Below are positions 45,361 through 56,756 of a stretch of 64,000 nucleotides of DNA, piece by piece (within the stretch, counting starts at the first letter, position 1; the number at the start of each line of letters is the position of its first letter). Origin of the DNA: Cordilura impudica (taxonomy: Eukaryota > Arthropoda > Insecta > Diptera > Scathophagidae); the NCBI GenBank assembly GCA_963682025.1, contig OY821522.1, positions 26,241,652 to 26,305,651 on the forward strand, in the 5' to 3' direction. Below the pieces are notes generated by a model, which searched no databases, was not told the origin of the DNA, and was given only the letters and a program-made list of their open reading frames with translations. The position numbers and the translations under genes were made by a program.

Positions 45361-45927
45361 AGTTGTTTAGAACAAGACGTCAAACTGGTAAAAACTTCTT
45401 TTAAAGTTTTTCACTGAGTTTACCTTACACTTATTGACTGCGTTAAACTTTGACATTCATACGGGAAATCCCCTAAATATACAAGTTAATAAAATTAATA
45501 CATGATTCTTTGGTGGTTGCTGTTAGAATTTTTTTAATTTTATTTATTTAAAAAACTTAAGCTAATAGTGCTGACAATGCACTTTATTAAAATTCACAAA
45601 ATTTTGTTGATATTGTCCAATCATAAAAGGTATGCTAATATTGCAGTCACATAAATACAATTTATTGTAATACGATATTCGTGTTTAAAGCAATAAAAAG
45701 AATATTGTGTTGATATTGCAATTATAAAAGTGTACCTATTGTGAAATTTATTGCAACCAGATATTGATATTTAACAAAATGTGTTTAGTTTCACAAATTA
45801 AAATTTACGTTGATTTGGCCAATCACAGAAAACATAAAAAAAATTTTAAAACATTAGGGGGTTGCGTAATGCAAATGATTCCATTAAAAAACATTAGGGG
45901 TGTTTTGTTATCGTGCGCACGTTAACT
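45361..45927. other. AT-rich noncoding stretch, includes the start of a 3' LTR
   Basis: No gene seen. On the minus strand AGTTAACGTGCGC at 45927 directly follows a polypurine tract, so the right end of this stretch is the 3' LTR of the minus-strand errantivirus; its far end is not clear. A 31-bp direct repeat with AAACATTAGGGG occurs at about 45860 and 45890. Confidence 0.55.
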
Positions 45928-45959
45928 CCTCCCCCTTTTAAACGTCGGGACATCCCTGT

Positions 45960-47363
45960 TTCGACCTAATCTCCCTTATTATATCTTCCACGCTGATTAT
46001 CTCCTCCCATCTGCACTTGCGCTCTATGTAGTGGCTCATCCAGGTGACGACAGGTATAAGTATGACCAATGAGACCAGGGCGATTCTATGCGTGAACATG
46101 TAGTCCTAATGCCCTTGTATGTAACTTATGCTTTCCAAGTTGAGCCTGTGAATATATGAGAGCGTCAATAATTCTTCGTGACCCGTTTTTTTAATATTTA
46201 ATGTTTTCGGGGGATGTGGAAGTAGGTTTTTTTTTCCCATGCTTGTGTTTTTTATACCAAGTACCATTTATGGTTGCATTATTTGTGAATGCTATCAACA
46301 GGGTTCCATTTACTTTAATCGTTTCTCCTTCGGATACGTCTGTGTCGTACACGTTGTTCGAAAGAATTAACCCATCAGCCACCCATTGTATTGAAGGAAT
46401 ATTATCCGCCGATTGCGTGTGGCAAGAGGCTGAATTGTCGTTCAAGAGTTGGGAAAGGCATGTATTAATAGTTTCGTGACATATTTTCGTTGTGTCGACA
46501 TTGATGCAGCTTGTTACGGGGAGAGTGTAATCGTGGCATTTCGAAGCTTGATCTATCTCCAATCTTATAATGGAACCATTATGAATTACAGGGTATACTT
46601 TAAGATATTCACAAAAATTGGTAAAAATTGGAAATTTTATGACATAATAAATCATTGATTCATTTTGGAAAACAGATTCATTACTTACTCTTAGTCTATC
46701 ATTAATGCTAATAGGTACCATTTTTGATTCGAATTGTTTTTCAAGATTAATGTTATCAAGTATAGCGGGGTGTATAATGTTTTCTTTTGCCAAAATTATC
46801 GATAGCGCTAGGTTATTAAGAAATGAAATTATCTCACCGTTTGTCGGGGACACCAGCTCGAATAAGACCAAGTCATCTTCCCCAATGGCATTGCTATGCC
46901 TCTAATTCTGTAAAACTTTAACTCTTTCGGTCAGTTAATTTATTCTGTCCTGTATAGCCGAGTTCACCACCGTCTGTTTTTCACCATTCTGGATCAACAG
47001 ATCCTCCTGAGCTATAAGCAGTTCCATGTCGCTGTGGTCCGGTGTACCGGCCACGAATTTCAAAGCGGATCCTAGGAAGTCGATGGTTCCGCGGATCGTC
47101 TGTTCACATGCAGTGTTTCCAAAAGTCTACGAATCTCTCTTGTCTGCTCCTGTACCATCCCGGTCTCCCTTGGGTCAGATAGGTTCGTGAGAAGGTTCTC
47201 GCTCTTTTTTACCGCTAGTTCGTAGTCCGTCAGGTTCGTCTGGTGTACCAAGTAATCACAGTCCCTATATGTCGCAACCTCGCCATCGGTTATGGCTATA
47301 AAATACGAATCCGAATAATCGATAATCTTGGACGACGCCCAGGTTATCAGAGTAAGAAGTGAT
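45960..47363 (-). pseudogene. Env of the minus-strand gypsy-clade errantivirus
   Basis: The env exon probably starts at 47363, after a long pyrimidine tract ending TTTTTCTTAG. N-terminal blocks ITWASSKIIDYSDSYFIAI and CDYLVHQTNLTDYEL (47240-47340), then LKFVAGTPDHSD (about 47050) after a frame change at 47072, and a stop near 46935. The next frame, 46871-46191, contains Cys-rich ectodomain (CHDYTLPVTSC, CINVDTTKICHETINTCLSQL) and several N-x-T/S sites. A transmembrane stretch (ALVSLVILIPVV) and a charged tail lie at 46100-45970 in another frame. The role would be membrane fusion at cell entry; the copy is broken. Confidence 0.8.
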
Positions 47364-47405
47364 CTAAGAAAAAGAAAGGAGGAAAGAAGAAAAAAAAGGA
47401 GAAAA
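47364..47405 (-). other. Splice acceptor and pyrimidine tract for env
   Basis: On the minus strand about 40 bases of almost pure pyrimidine (CTTTTTCTCC, TTTTTTTCTT and so on) end in TTAG at 47364, just before the conserved start of Env. This fits the env subgenomic splice used by gypsy-like elements. Confidence 0.65.
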
Positions 47406-47907
47406 AGAAAATTCAGGTCGATGTGAAAAAATTGAAAAAACAAATCATCTTAAATTGTCCTTGTGGACCTTCCTTCCACCTATCAATACCGTAGTTCCTA
47501 AGTCTTTTTGAACGATACCCTGCACAAAGAACTTGTCGAATTTGTTACCGAGTCGTCTGTGTCGTTTTACGAAAACGACTTCGCCAGGTTGATACTTCCT
47601 TGCGGTGGTATTTTTATTATATCTCTCCATTACCTTATATTGCACTGACATTAAATGCTCCTTAACATCTGTCAAAATATTCCCGTTAAATTCGTTCAGG
47701 ATGTCCAACGGTTTCCTGTCACAGAGTGCACCGTATCATTATACTTGATCGTAGATAACAGTATTAGTTCGATGGTATCGTCTATGTTCTGTTGTGCTTT
47801 CACGCACCGTGCTATTTCCAAAAGCGTAGAATGGAATCGTTCCACTTTGCCGTTACTTGTGCTATGCATCGGAGGGGTAAAGAATTGTTCTGTTCCGAAA
47901 TGATCCC

Positions 47908-47910
47908 TAA
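47908..47910. other. Target-site duplication TAA, left of the MITE
   Basis: TAA here and at 48449-48451. With a single TAA the integrase reads TIVTLLRDHFG. Confidence 0.8.
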
Positions 47911-48448
47911 TATGGTGTTCACACTACGATATTTTGAGGTGTTTTAGCTCATGTTTTGCAAAACAAAACACAGTCGTTCACACTTGATTAAGTGTGTTTA
48001 AGTTAAATATTTCAGCAGATTGAACAGCTGTTTCAAAAATAAAAAACAATTGAAAAGTTATAAAATTTTGAAAATTGATAAAAATAATATCATTAAATTG
48101 GCGGCCAACTAAATAAATTATATTAATGATGAAATTATCAATATAGATGCGTTATTTTCATTTTTGTATTGTATTTTGTATTGTTATTTTTTGATTGTAA
48201 TGTCACTTTAATAGTAATGTTAAAAAAACAAGGATGCCAACTTGGCAAAAATGAGAAATATTGCACTGAACATGCGCAAAGTTAAATACAACTCTGTCAT
48301 ATTTTCGGTTTTTGAGGTGTTTAAGATTTAAACATCTCAATTGAGATGTTTAGCCAAACGAACAAATGTATGGGAAAACATCTCAATTTGACTTGTTTAT
48401 CGCATAAACACTAAACACTTCGCTAAACACTTAAGTGTGAACGCCATA
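47911..48448. mobile_element. MITE of PIF/Harbinger type (538 bp) inside integrase
   Basis: Ends TATGGTGTTCACACT and (reverse complement of the other end) TATGGCGTTCACACTTAAGTG form terminal inverted repeats of at least 14 bp with one mismatch. The 3-bp duplication TAA fits PIF/Harbinger. Related GTGTTTAG and TTCACACTT blocks repeat inside both ends. No coding sequence. Confidence 0.82.
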
Positions 48449-49145
48449 TAAGAAGTGTAACGATGGTGCCCGATTGGAACGATTTTTAATTATCCGAAAC
48501 CAATATCTTCACTTTCCTGTATCTGTTCATAATCTGAAATAAGGCCGTTTTAACATCTATACTAGATCTAGAAGTCATTGGGATCACAATTGCGAACTTC
48601 GAGAATTTATCCACGCAAGAAAGAAAATGCTGCTTATCCGTTATAATTATGTCGATATGCAGTATTTCGCCGGGGTAACTGGGGATGGGTGTTTCGGTCA
48701 TCGTCGTGTTTTGTGGCTTCCTCTGATACTTGTTCTCTCTACAGATCTTACAGTTAGCTATGATATATTTAAGTTTCTTTTTTATACCAGGAAAATAATA
48801 TTCGTCAATTATTTGTTGGAAATTCTCGTGCAACGACCTTTGCGCTCTGTTGTGTTCATTGGTAACTATTTCCCACTGATCATCCTCTCTTATGACATCC
48901 ATTATGAATTTCTCGGTGTGTATGAAGCGAGTGGATGGGAATCGGGAGACTAGACCATCCTGAAACTCTGCCAGTTTCGGAAGATCACACTGGATGGCCT
49001 TTGTGCCAGTAGAATCGATGATATTCGCCATATGCTCCAAAAGCTCGTTTACTGTGTTGTACGATATTGTGTGTCTTATAAATCACTGGAACAAGATTTT
49101 CCTACGTCCACAGGCCCGATCTCCTTTTGAGATTTGAAATTGGTT

Positions 49146-50805
49146 TTAATTGGGGAATCTGGTGGAGCTCACAACGTTTGTGGAAGAAATTTCGCTATGT
49201 GCCGTCTGAGTTTCGTCGTCTGACATTTGATTAACGTACTGCCTAGATAAGGCGTCTGCTACCACATTTTCTCGTCCTGGTTTGTAAAAAAATTTTGGTG
49301 AGAACTCCTCGATGAACGCTCTCCACCTTTTCATTTTTGAGTTGGGATTCTTATCGGACATGGAAAACGTCAATGGTTGGTGGACAGTGAATATATGGAT
49401 TCCAGAAACGCCATAAAGGGAATGCCTAAGGCTCTTCAGGGCCCACACGATGGCAAGCTGTTCTCTCTCGTTAGTGGCGTAATTCATTTCTGTGTCCGAA
49501 AGAGTCCTGGAGATCATGGTGATTGGTCTACCATTTTGGGACAAAACTGCCCGAAGTGCTACACCGGATGCATCTGTTATTAATTCGAAATTTTTAGTAT
49601 AGTCTGGATATGCCAGCAAAATATCCTCCGAAGCCAATATCTTTTTTTAATTTATCAAAAACCGCCAATGCTTCTTCATCCAAACATATTTTAATATTTC
49701 TCGAATTGTTGGCTGCGGTATGACCGTTTTCTCCGCTCAGATACTTCGTTAGAGGTTTTGCAATACGGGCATAGCCCATGACAAACCTTCTGTAGTAACC
49801 GGACAACCCAAGAAACGATCTAAGTGCCTTTAAATTCTGTGGGACCTTAAATTCGGTTATTTCTTTGACCATCTCCGGACATGTTCTGATTCCGTCTCTT
49901 GTCACGACAAATCCCAGAAAATTGACATGTGATCTAAAAAATTTGGATTTTACAGGTGAAACCCTCATGCTTGCGGCTTCGAGTTTCCTCAGAATGGCAT
50001 CCACATGCTTTAAAAGGCTATGTTCATCCGATGAGTAGACAATGATATCGTCCATGTAAATCTGACACATTTTCCCTATATCGTCCCGCAGAATGTCATC
50101 TATGGCTCTTTGGAATATGCTAGGTTCATTTTTGGGGCCGAATGGCAGTCTACAGAATTCATATTTGCCGTTATTAACGCTAAATGCAGTTTTCTGTCTA
50201 TCTCTTTCAGCAAGTCTGATCTGATGGAAACCTGACTTAAGGTCAAGGGTTGAAAAATACTTCAATTTTCCGAGGTTTGAAAGGATAATAGATATATCGG
50301 TCATCGGGTATTTATCGTCTATGGTATTTTCATTGAGTTTTCGATGACTAGACCATGGTTCGGATTTCCCTTTTTGTCCACACCCTTCTTCCCAACGACG
50401 TGTATCGCCGAATTGTATGGCGATGAAAATTTCCGAATTATACCGTCTCGAAGGAGAGATTCGATTTCTCCATTCACAAAATCTGCCATTGTAGCCGGAT
50501 ATGGGTATGATCTTCCATATATGGGGTCCTCAGATTTAGTTCGTATTCTCGCTTCTACTGCAGTGTTATACGGTAGTGCCCGATTTGGATCCGCAAATGA
50601 ATTTACATTAGACTCGAGAATTTTTTTAAATTTGTCTTGGATGTTCTGCGGTACGTGTTCACCATCTAAAGTAAGAAAGTTCACGAGATCGAGTTTCCCG
50701 TACGGCAATTCCTTACCTCCCTTATTGTATGTCAGTGTATTGTTCTTCGTATCCACCACAGCGTTAGTTTCCTTTAAAAACCTGAAACCTATTATACCAT
50801 CAAAC
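49146..50805 (-). pseudogene. Pol of the minus-strand errantivirus: RT and RNase H
   Basis: From the gap: protease-RT linker (KNNTLTYNKGGKELPYGKLD, 50750-50690) and RT N-terminus DPIYGRSYPYPATMADFVN (about 50520). After a damaged stretch (HGLVIENSMKIP) near 50330: LDLKSGFHQIRLAERDRQKT (about 50240), FCRLPFGPKNEPSIF (N-A-P changed to N-E-P) and CQIYMDDIIVYSSD (about 50060). RNase H begins FELITDASGVALRAVLSQNG (about 49590), with HQPLTFSMSD (about 49370), and ends at VVADALSRQYV. Two frame changes (about 50310 and 49620). Confidence 0.88.
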
Positions 50806-51005
50806 NNNNNNNNNNNNNNNNNNNNNNNNNNNNNNNNNNNNNNNNNNNNNNNNNNNNNNNNNNNNNNNNNNNNNNNNNNNNNNNNNNNNNNNNNNNNNNN
50901 NNNNNNNNNNNNNNNNNNNNNNNNNNNNNNNNNNNNNNNNNNNNNNNNNNNNNNNNNNNNNNNNNNNNNNNNNNNNNNNNNNNNNNNNNNNNNNNNNNNN
51001 NNNNN
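50806..51005. other. Assembly gap, 200 N
   Basis: Fixed-size gap that separates the protease region of the minus-strand errantivirus from the heptamer array. The array probably stopped assembly here. Confidence 0.99.
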
Positions 51006-54000
51006 ATTATAAATTTTTAATTTTTATTTATAATTTTTAATTTTTAATTTTTAATTTTTAATTTTTAATTTTTAATTTTTTAATTTTTAATTTTTAATTT
51101 TTAATTTTTAATTTATTTAATTTTTAATTTTTAATTTTTAATTTTTAATTTTTAATTTTTAATTTTTAATTTTTAATTTTTAATTTTTAATTTTTAATTT
51201 TTAATTTTTAATTTTTAATTTTTAATTTTTAATTTTTAATTTTTAATTTTTAATTTTTAATTTTTAATTTTTAATTTTTAATTTTTAATTTTTAATTTTA
51301 ATTTTAATTTTTAATTTTAATTTTTAATTTTTAATTTTCAATTTTTAATTTTTAATTTTTAATTTTTAATTTTTAATTTTTAATTTTTAATTTTTAATTT
51401 TTTAATTTTTAATTTTTAATTTTTAATTTTTAATTTTTAATTTTTAATTTTTAATTTTTAATTTTTAATTTTAATTTTTAATTTTTAATTTTTAATTTTT
51501 AATTTTTAATTTTTAATTTTTAATTTTTAATTTTTAATTTTTAATTTTTAATTTTTTAATTTTAATTTTTAATTTTTAATTTTTAATTTTTAATTTTAAT
51601 TTTAATATATTTAATTTTTAATTTTAATTTTTAATTTTAATTTTTAATTTTTAATTATTTAATTTTTAATTTTTAATTTTTAATTTTTAATTTTTAATTT
51701 TTAATTTTTAATTTTTAATTTTTAATTTTTAATTTTTAATTTTAATTTTTAATTTTAATTTTTAATTTTTAATTTTTAATTTTTAATTTTAATTTTTAAT
51801 TTTTAATTTTTAATTTTTAATTTTTAATTTTTAATTTTTAATTTAATTTTTAATTTTTAATTTTTAATTTTTAATTTTTAATTTTTAATTTTAATTTTTA
51901 ATTTTTAATTTTTAATTTTTAATTTTTAATTTTTAATTTTTAATTTTTAATTTTTAATTTTTAATTTTTAATTTTTAATTTTTAATTTTTAATTTTAATT
52001 TTTAATTTTTAATTTTTAATTTTTAATTTTTAATTTTTAATTTTTAATTTTAATTTTTAATTTTTAATTTTTAATTTTTAATTTTTAATTTTTAATTTTT
52101 AATTTTTAATTTTTAATTTTTAATTTTTAATTTTTAATTTTTAATTTTTAATTTTTAATTTTTAATTTTTAATTTTTAATTTTTAATTTTTAATTTTTAA
52201 TTTTTAATTTTTAATTTTTAATTTTTAATTTTTAATTTTTAATTTTTAATTTTTAATTTTTAATTTTTAATTTTTAATTTTTAATTTTTAATTTTTAATT
52301 TTTAATTTTTAATTTTTAATTTTTAATTTTTAATTTTTAATTTTTAATTTTTAATTTTTAATTTTTAATTTTTAATTTTTAATTTTTAATTTTTAATTTT
52401 TAATTTTTAATTTTTAATTTTTAATTTTTTAATTTTTAATTTTTAATTTTTAATTTTTAATTTTTAATTTTTAATTTTTAATTTTTAATTTTTAATTTTT
52501 AATTTTTAATTTTTAATTTTTAATTTTTAATTTTTAATTTTTAATTTTTAATTTTAATTTTTAATTTTTAATTTTTAATTTTTAATTTTTAATTTTTAAT
52601 TTTTAATTTTTAATTTTTAATTTTTAATTTTTAATTTTTAATTTTTAATTTTTAATTTTTAATTTTTAATTTTTAATTTTTAATTTTTAATTTTTAATTT
52701 TTAATTTTTAATTTTTAATTTTTAATTTTAATTTTAATTTTTAATTTTTAATTTTTAATTTTTAATTTTTAATTTTTAATTTTTAATTTTTATATTTTTT
52801 TAATTTTTAATTTTTAATTTTTAATTTTTAATTTTTAATTTTTAATTTTTAATTTTTATTTTTAATTTTTAATTTTTAATTTTTAATTTTTAATTTTAAT
52901 TTTTAATTTTTAATTTTTAATTTTTAATTTTTAATTTTTAATTTTTAATTTTTAATTTTTAATTTTTAATTTTTAATTTTTAATTTTTAATTTTTAATTT
53001 TTAATTTTTAATTTTAATTTTTAATTTTTAATTTTTAATTTTTAATTTTTAATTTTTAATTTTTAATTTTTAATTTTTAATTTTTAATTTTTAATTTTTA
53101 ATTTTTAATTTTTAATTTTTAATTTTTTAATTTTTAATTTTTAATTTTTAATTTTAATTTTAATTTTTAATTTTTAATTTTTAATTTTTAATTTTAATTT
53201 TTAATTTTTAATTTTAATTTTAATTTTTAATTTTAATTTTTAATTTTTAATTTTTAATTTTAATTTTTAATTTTTAATTTTAATTTTTAATTTTAATTTT
53301 TAATTTTTAATTTTTAATTTTAATTTTTAATTTTTAATCTTTAATTTTTAATTTTTAATTATTAATTTTTAATTATTAATTATTAATTTTTAATTTTTAA
53401 TTTTTAATTTTTAATTTTTAATTTTTAATTTTTAATTTTTAATTTTTAATTTTTAATTTTTAATTTTTAATTTTTAATTTTTAATTTTTAATTTTTAATT
53501 TTTAATTTTTAATTTTTAATTTTTAATTTTTAATTTTTAATTTTTAATTTTAATTTTTAATTTTTAATTTTTAATTTTTAATTTTAATTTTTAATTTTTA
53601 ATTTTTAATTTTTAATTTTTAATTTTTAATTTTTAATTTTTAATTTTTAATTTTTAATTTTTAATTTTTAATTTTTAATTTTTAATTTTTAATTTTTAAT
53701 TTTTAATTTTTAATTTTTAATTTTTAATTTTTAATTTTTAATTTTTAATTTTTAATTTTTAATTTTTAATTTTTAAATTTTTAATTTTTAATTTTAAATT
53801 TTTAATTATTAATTTTTAATTTTTAATTTTTAATTTTTAATTTTTAATTTTTAATTTTTAATTTTTAATTTTTAATTTTTAATTTTTAATTTTTAATTTT
53901 TAATTTTTAATTTTTAATTTTTAATTTTTAATTTTTAATTTTTACATTTTAATTTTTAATTTTTAAATTTTAATTTTTAATTTTAAATTTTTAATTATTA

Positions 54001-54140
54001 ATTTTTAATTTTCAATTTTAATTTTTAATTTTTAATTTTTAATTTTTAATTTTTAATTTTTAATTTTTAATTTTTAATTTTTAATTTTTAATTTTTAATT
54101 TTTAATTTTAAATTATTAATTTTTAATTTTAATTTTTAAT
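51006..54140 (+). repeat. AATTTTT heptamer array, about 3.1 kb
   Basis: More than 400 units of the 7-bp AATTTTT, with occasional 6- or 8-bp units. It becomes more degenerate from about 53950. Same strand and same position relative to the CATTTTC array as in the tandem copies at the window start. Confidence 0.97.
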
Positions 54141-55261
54141 TTTTCGTCTTCGATTAGTCATTTTTAATCTTAATTTTTCATGTTCCATTTATCAATTTTT
54201 ATTTTACACTTTCCATATTCCATTTTTCATATTTCAGTTTCCAATTTCCATTTTAAATTTTTCAATTTTTAATTTTTCGTCTTTAATTTTTTCATTTTCA
54301 AATTTTCATTTTCCATTTTCCATTTTTTATTTTAAAATTTTCATTTTCCATTTTTAATTTTTCATTTTTCAATTTTCATTTTCCATTTTTCATTTTTCAA
54401 TTTTCATTTTCCATTTTCCATTTTTAATTTTTCATTTTTCAATTTCCATTTGCCATTTTTAAATTTTCAATTTCCATTTGCCATTTTTCAATTTTCACTT
54501 TCCATTTTTCATTTTTCCATTTTCATTTTTCATTTTTCATTTTCCATTTTTCAATTTTCATTTTCCATTTCCCATTTTTAATTTTTCCATTTCCATTTTC
54601 CATTTTGCATTTTCCATTTTCCATTTTTCCTTTTTAATTATATAATATTCATTTTTCAATTTTCATTTTCCATTTTTCATTTTCATTTTCCATTTTTCAT
54701 TTTTAATTTTTCAATTTTCAATTTCCATTTTCTATTAGTCATTTTTCATTCTTCAATTTTCATTTTCCATTTTTCATTTTTCAATTTTCATTTTACATTT
54801 CCATTTCCCTTTTTCAATTTTCATTTTCCATTTTTTATATTTCAGATTTCGTTTCCATTTTTCACTTTCCATTTTTCATTTTTCAATTTTCATTTTCCAT
54901 TTTTCAATTTTCATTTTTCGTTTTTCAATTTTCAATTTTCATTTTCCATTTTTCAATTTCATTTTCCATTTTCCATTTTGCATTTTCCATTTTTCATTTT
55001 TCAATTTTCTTTTTTCATTTTCCAATTTTCATTTTCCATTTTCCATTCCCCATTTTTCATATTCTGTTTTACATTTTTCATTTTCCGTTTTCCGTTTTTC
55101 ATTTTCCATTTTCCATTCTCAATTTTCTAATTTCCATTTTCCATTTTTCATTTTTCACTTTTCTTTTTCATTTTCCATTTTCCATATTCTATTCTCTATT
55201 TTTCATTTTCTATTTTACATTTTCCATTTTCCGTGTTTCATTTTCCATTTTTCATTTTCCA
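54141..55261 (+). repeat. CATTTTC-type simple-sequence array
   Basis: Starts TTTTTCGTCTTCGATTAGTC and continues as CATTTTCCATTTTTCA-like units up to the element tail. It is alignable in order with 1330-2638, so the two arrays share ancestry. Confidence 0.9.
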
Positions 55262-55808
55262 TTAGAAAATTTCCATTTTCGTTTTCATTTTTTCTTTCAT
55301 ATTGGCGATTTTTTTTATTATAACGTGATAACGATAAAAATTATGTGGCAATACTGCTAACATGAGCTATGTTCTGTGTTCTTGGTATTGTTAATATATA
55401 TGAATATCATTTTTGTGGCATTTTTTTATGATGTTGTACAATTATTATGTTCAACCACTAAAATGTTACAACAAACACACTGGGTTTTATGTTTTTTTTA
55501 GAGATATCTACATATTTTTGCTCGTATCTTATCACAATGATGCCCGATGTAGCCCATTTTCAATACCAACCTGCTGGGAATTATGGCAAATGATATTTTT
55601 GTAACCTTATCCAGTTAGATGGCTTTTTTGTGAATGAGCGTGATTTCAACAGACAGACGGATAGACGGACATCGCTATATCGACTCGAGCTGTGATAAGG
55701 ATCAAGAATATATATACTTTATGGGGTCGGAAATTAGTTTTTCGATGCGTTACAAACGGAATGATAAGCCTATATATACCCTCCGCCACTGACGTGTGGA
55801 GGGTATAA
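55262..55808 (+). mobile_element. Tail of a DINE-like element, diverged copy
   Basis: Matches 2639-3199 with a moderate number of differences. The terminal hairpin is better preserved here: TATATACCCTCCGCC / GTGGAGGGTATAA. Together with the arrays to its left it would form one element whose head lies in or beyond the gap. Confidence 0.8.
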
Positions 55809-56700
55809 AAATTAAAAATTAAAAATTGAAAATTATAAATTAAAAATTGAAAATTAAAAATTAAAAATTAAAAATTAAAAATTAAAAATTAAAAATTAAA
55901 AATTAAAAATTAAAAATTAAAAATTAAAAATTAAAAATTAAAAATTAATAATTAAAAATTAAAAATTAAAAACTAAAAATTAAAAGTTAAAAATTAAAAA
56001 TTAAAAATTAAAAATTACAAATTAAAAATTAAAAATTAAAAATTAAAAATTAAAAATTGAAAACTAAAAATTAAATATAAAAAATTAAAAATTAAAAACT
56101 AAAAATTAAAAAAATTAAAAATTAAAAATTAAAAAGTAAAAACTAAAAATTAAAAATTAAAAATTAAAATTTAAAAATTTTAAATTAAAAATTAAAAATT
56201 AAAAATTAAAAATAAAACTTAAAAATTAAAAATTAAAAATTAAAAATTAAAAATTAAAAATTAAAAATTAAAAATTAAAAATTAAAAATTAAAAATTAAA
56301 AATTCAAAATTCAAAATTAAAAATTAAAAATTAAAAATTAAAAATTAAAAATTAAAAATTAAAAATTAAAAATTAAAAATTAAAAATTAAAAATTAAAAA
56401 TTAAAAATTAAAAATTAAAAATTAAAAATTAAAAATTAAAAATTAAAACTTAAAAATTAAAAATTAAAAATTAAAAATTAAAAATTAAAAACTAAAAATT
56501 AAAAATTAAAAATTAAAAATTAAAAATTAAAAATTAAAAATTAAAAATTAAAAATTAAAAATTAAAAATTAAAAATTAAAAATTAAAAATTAAAAATTAA
56601 AAATTAAAAATTAAAAATTAAAAATTAAAAATTAAAAATTAAAAATTAAAAATTTAAATTTAAAAATTAAAAATTTAAATTTAAAAATTAAAAATTAAAT
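55809..56700 (-). repeat. AAAAATT heptamer array, opposite orientation
   Basis: About 890 bp with the A-rich strand on plus, so inverted relative to 51006-54140. It starts directly after the GGTATAA end of the element on its left. Confidence 0.95.
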
Positions 56701-56756
56701 ACTCAGGTGGAGGGTATCAAAAAATTCGGCACAGCCGAATTTAATACTCTTACTTG
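56701..56756 (-). mobile_element. Inverted head of a DINE-like element
   Basis: Reverse complement reads CAAGTAAGAGTATTAAATTCG, then GCTGTGCCGAATTTTTTGAT and ACCCTCCACCTGAGT, the same head as at 562, 3200 and 13524. It shows that the array 55809-56700 belongs to a second element in the opposite direction, cut where it meets 55808. Confidence 0.85.

Larger units (their letters stand above)
47445..49040 (-). pseudogene. Integrase of the minus-strand errantivirus, split by a MITE
   Basis: Zinc-binding domain with EHNRAHR-like NEHNRAQRSLHENFQQIIDE (about 48840) and CKICRENKYQRKP (about 48740). The core starts with ILHIDIIITDKQHFLSCVDK (about 48650), the second Asp in ILVSDN (48490; stop follows), and after the MITE RDHFGTEQFF, then MHSTSNGKVERFHSTLLEIA with the catalytic Glu (about 47830). 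The C-terminal domain YQPGEVVFVKRHRRLGNKFD and LGTTVLIGGRKVHKDN ends at 47445. The original frame is open across the MITE site if it is removed with one TAA. Confidence 0.85.
45928..50805 (-). mobile_element. Gypsy-clade errantivirus on the minus strand, open at the gap
   Basis: Order on the minus strand from the gap: protease end, RT, RNase H, integrase (with a MITE), env, polypurine tract (AAAAGGGGGAGG, 45928-45940), LTR start AGTTAAC. Gag and the 5' LTR fall in or beyond the 50806-51005 gap. It is closely similar in domain wording to the plus-strand element at 59138-64000 and different from errantivirus copies 1 and 2. Confidence 0.88.
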
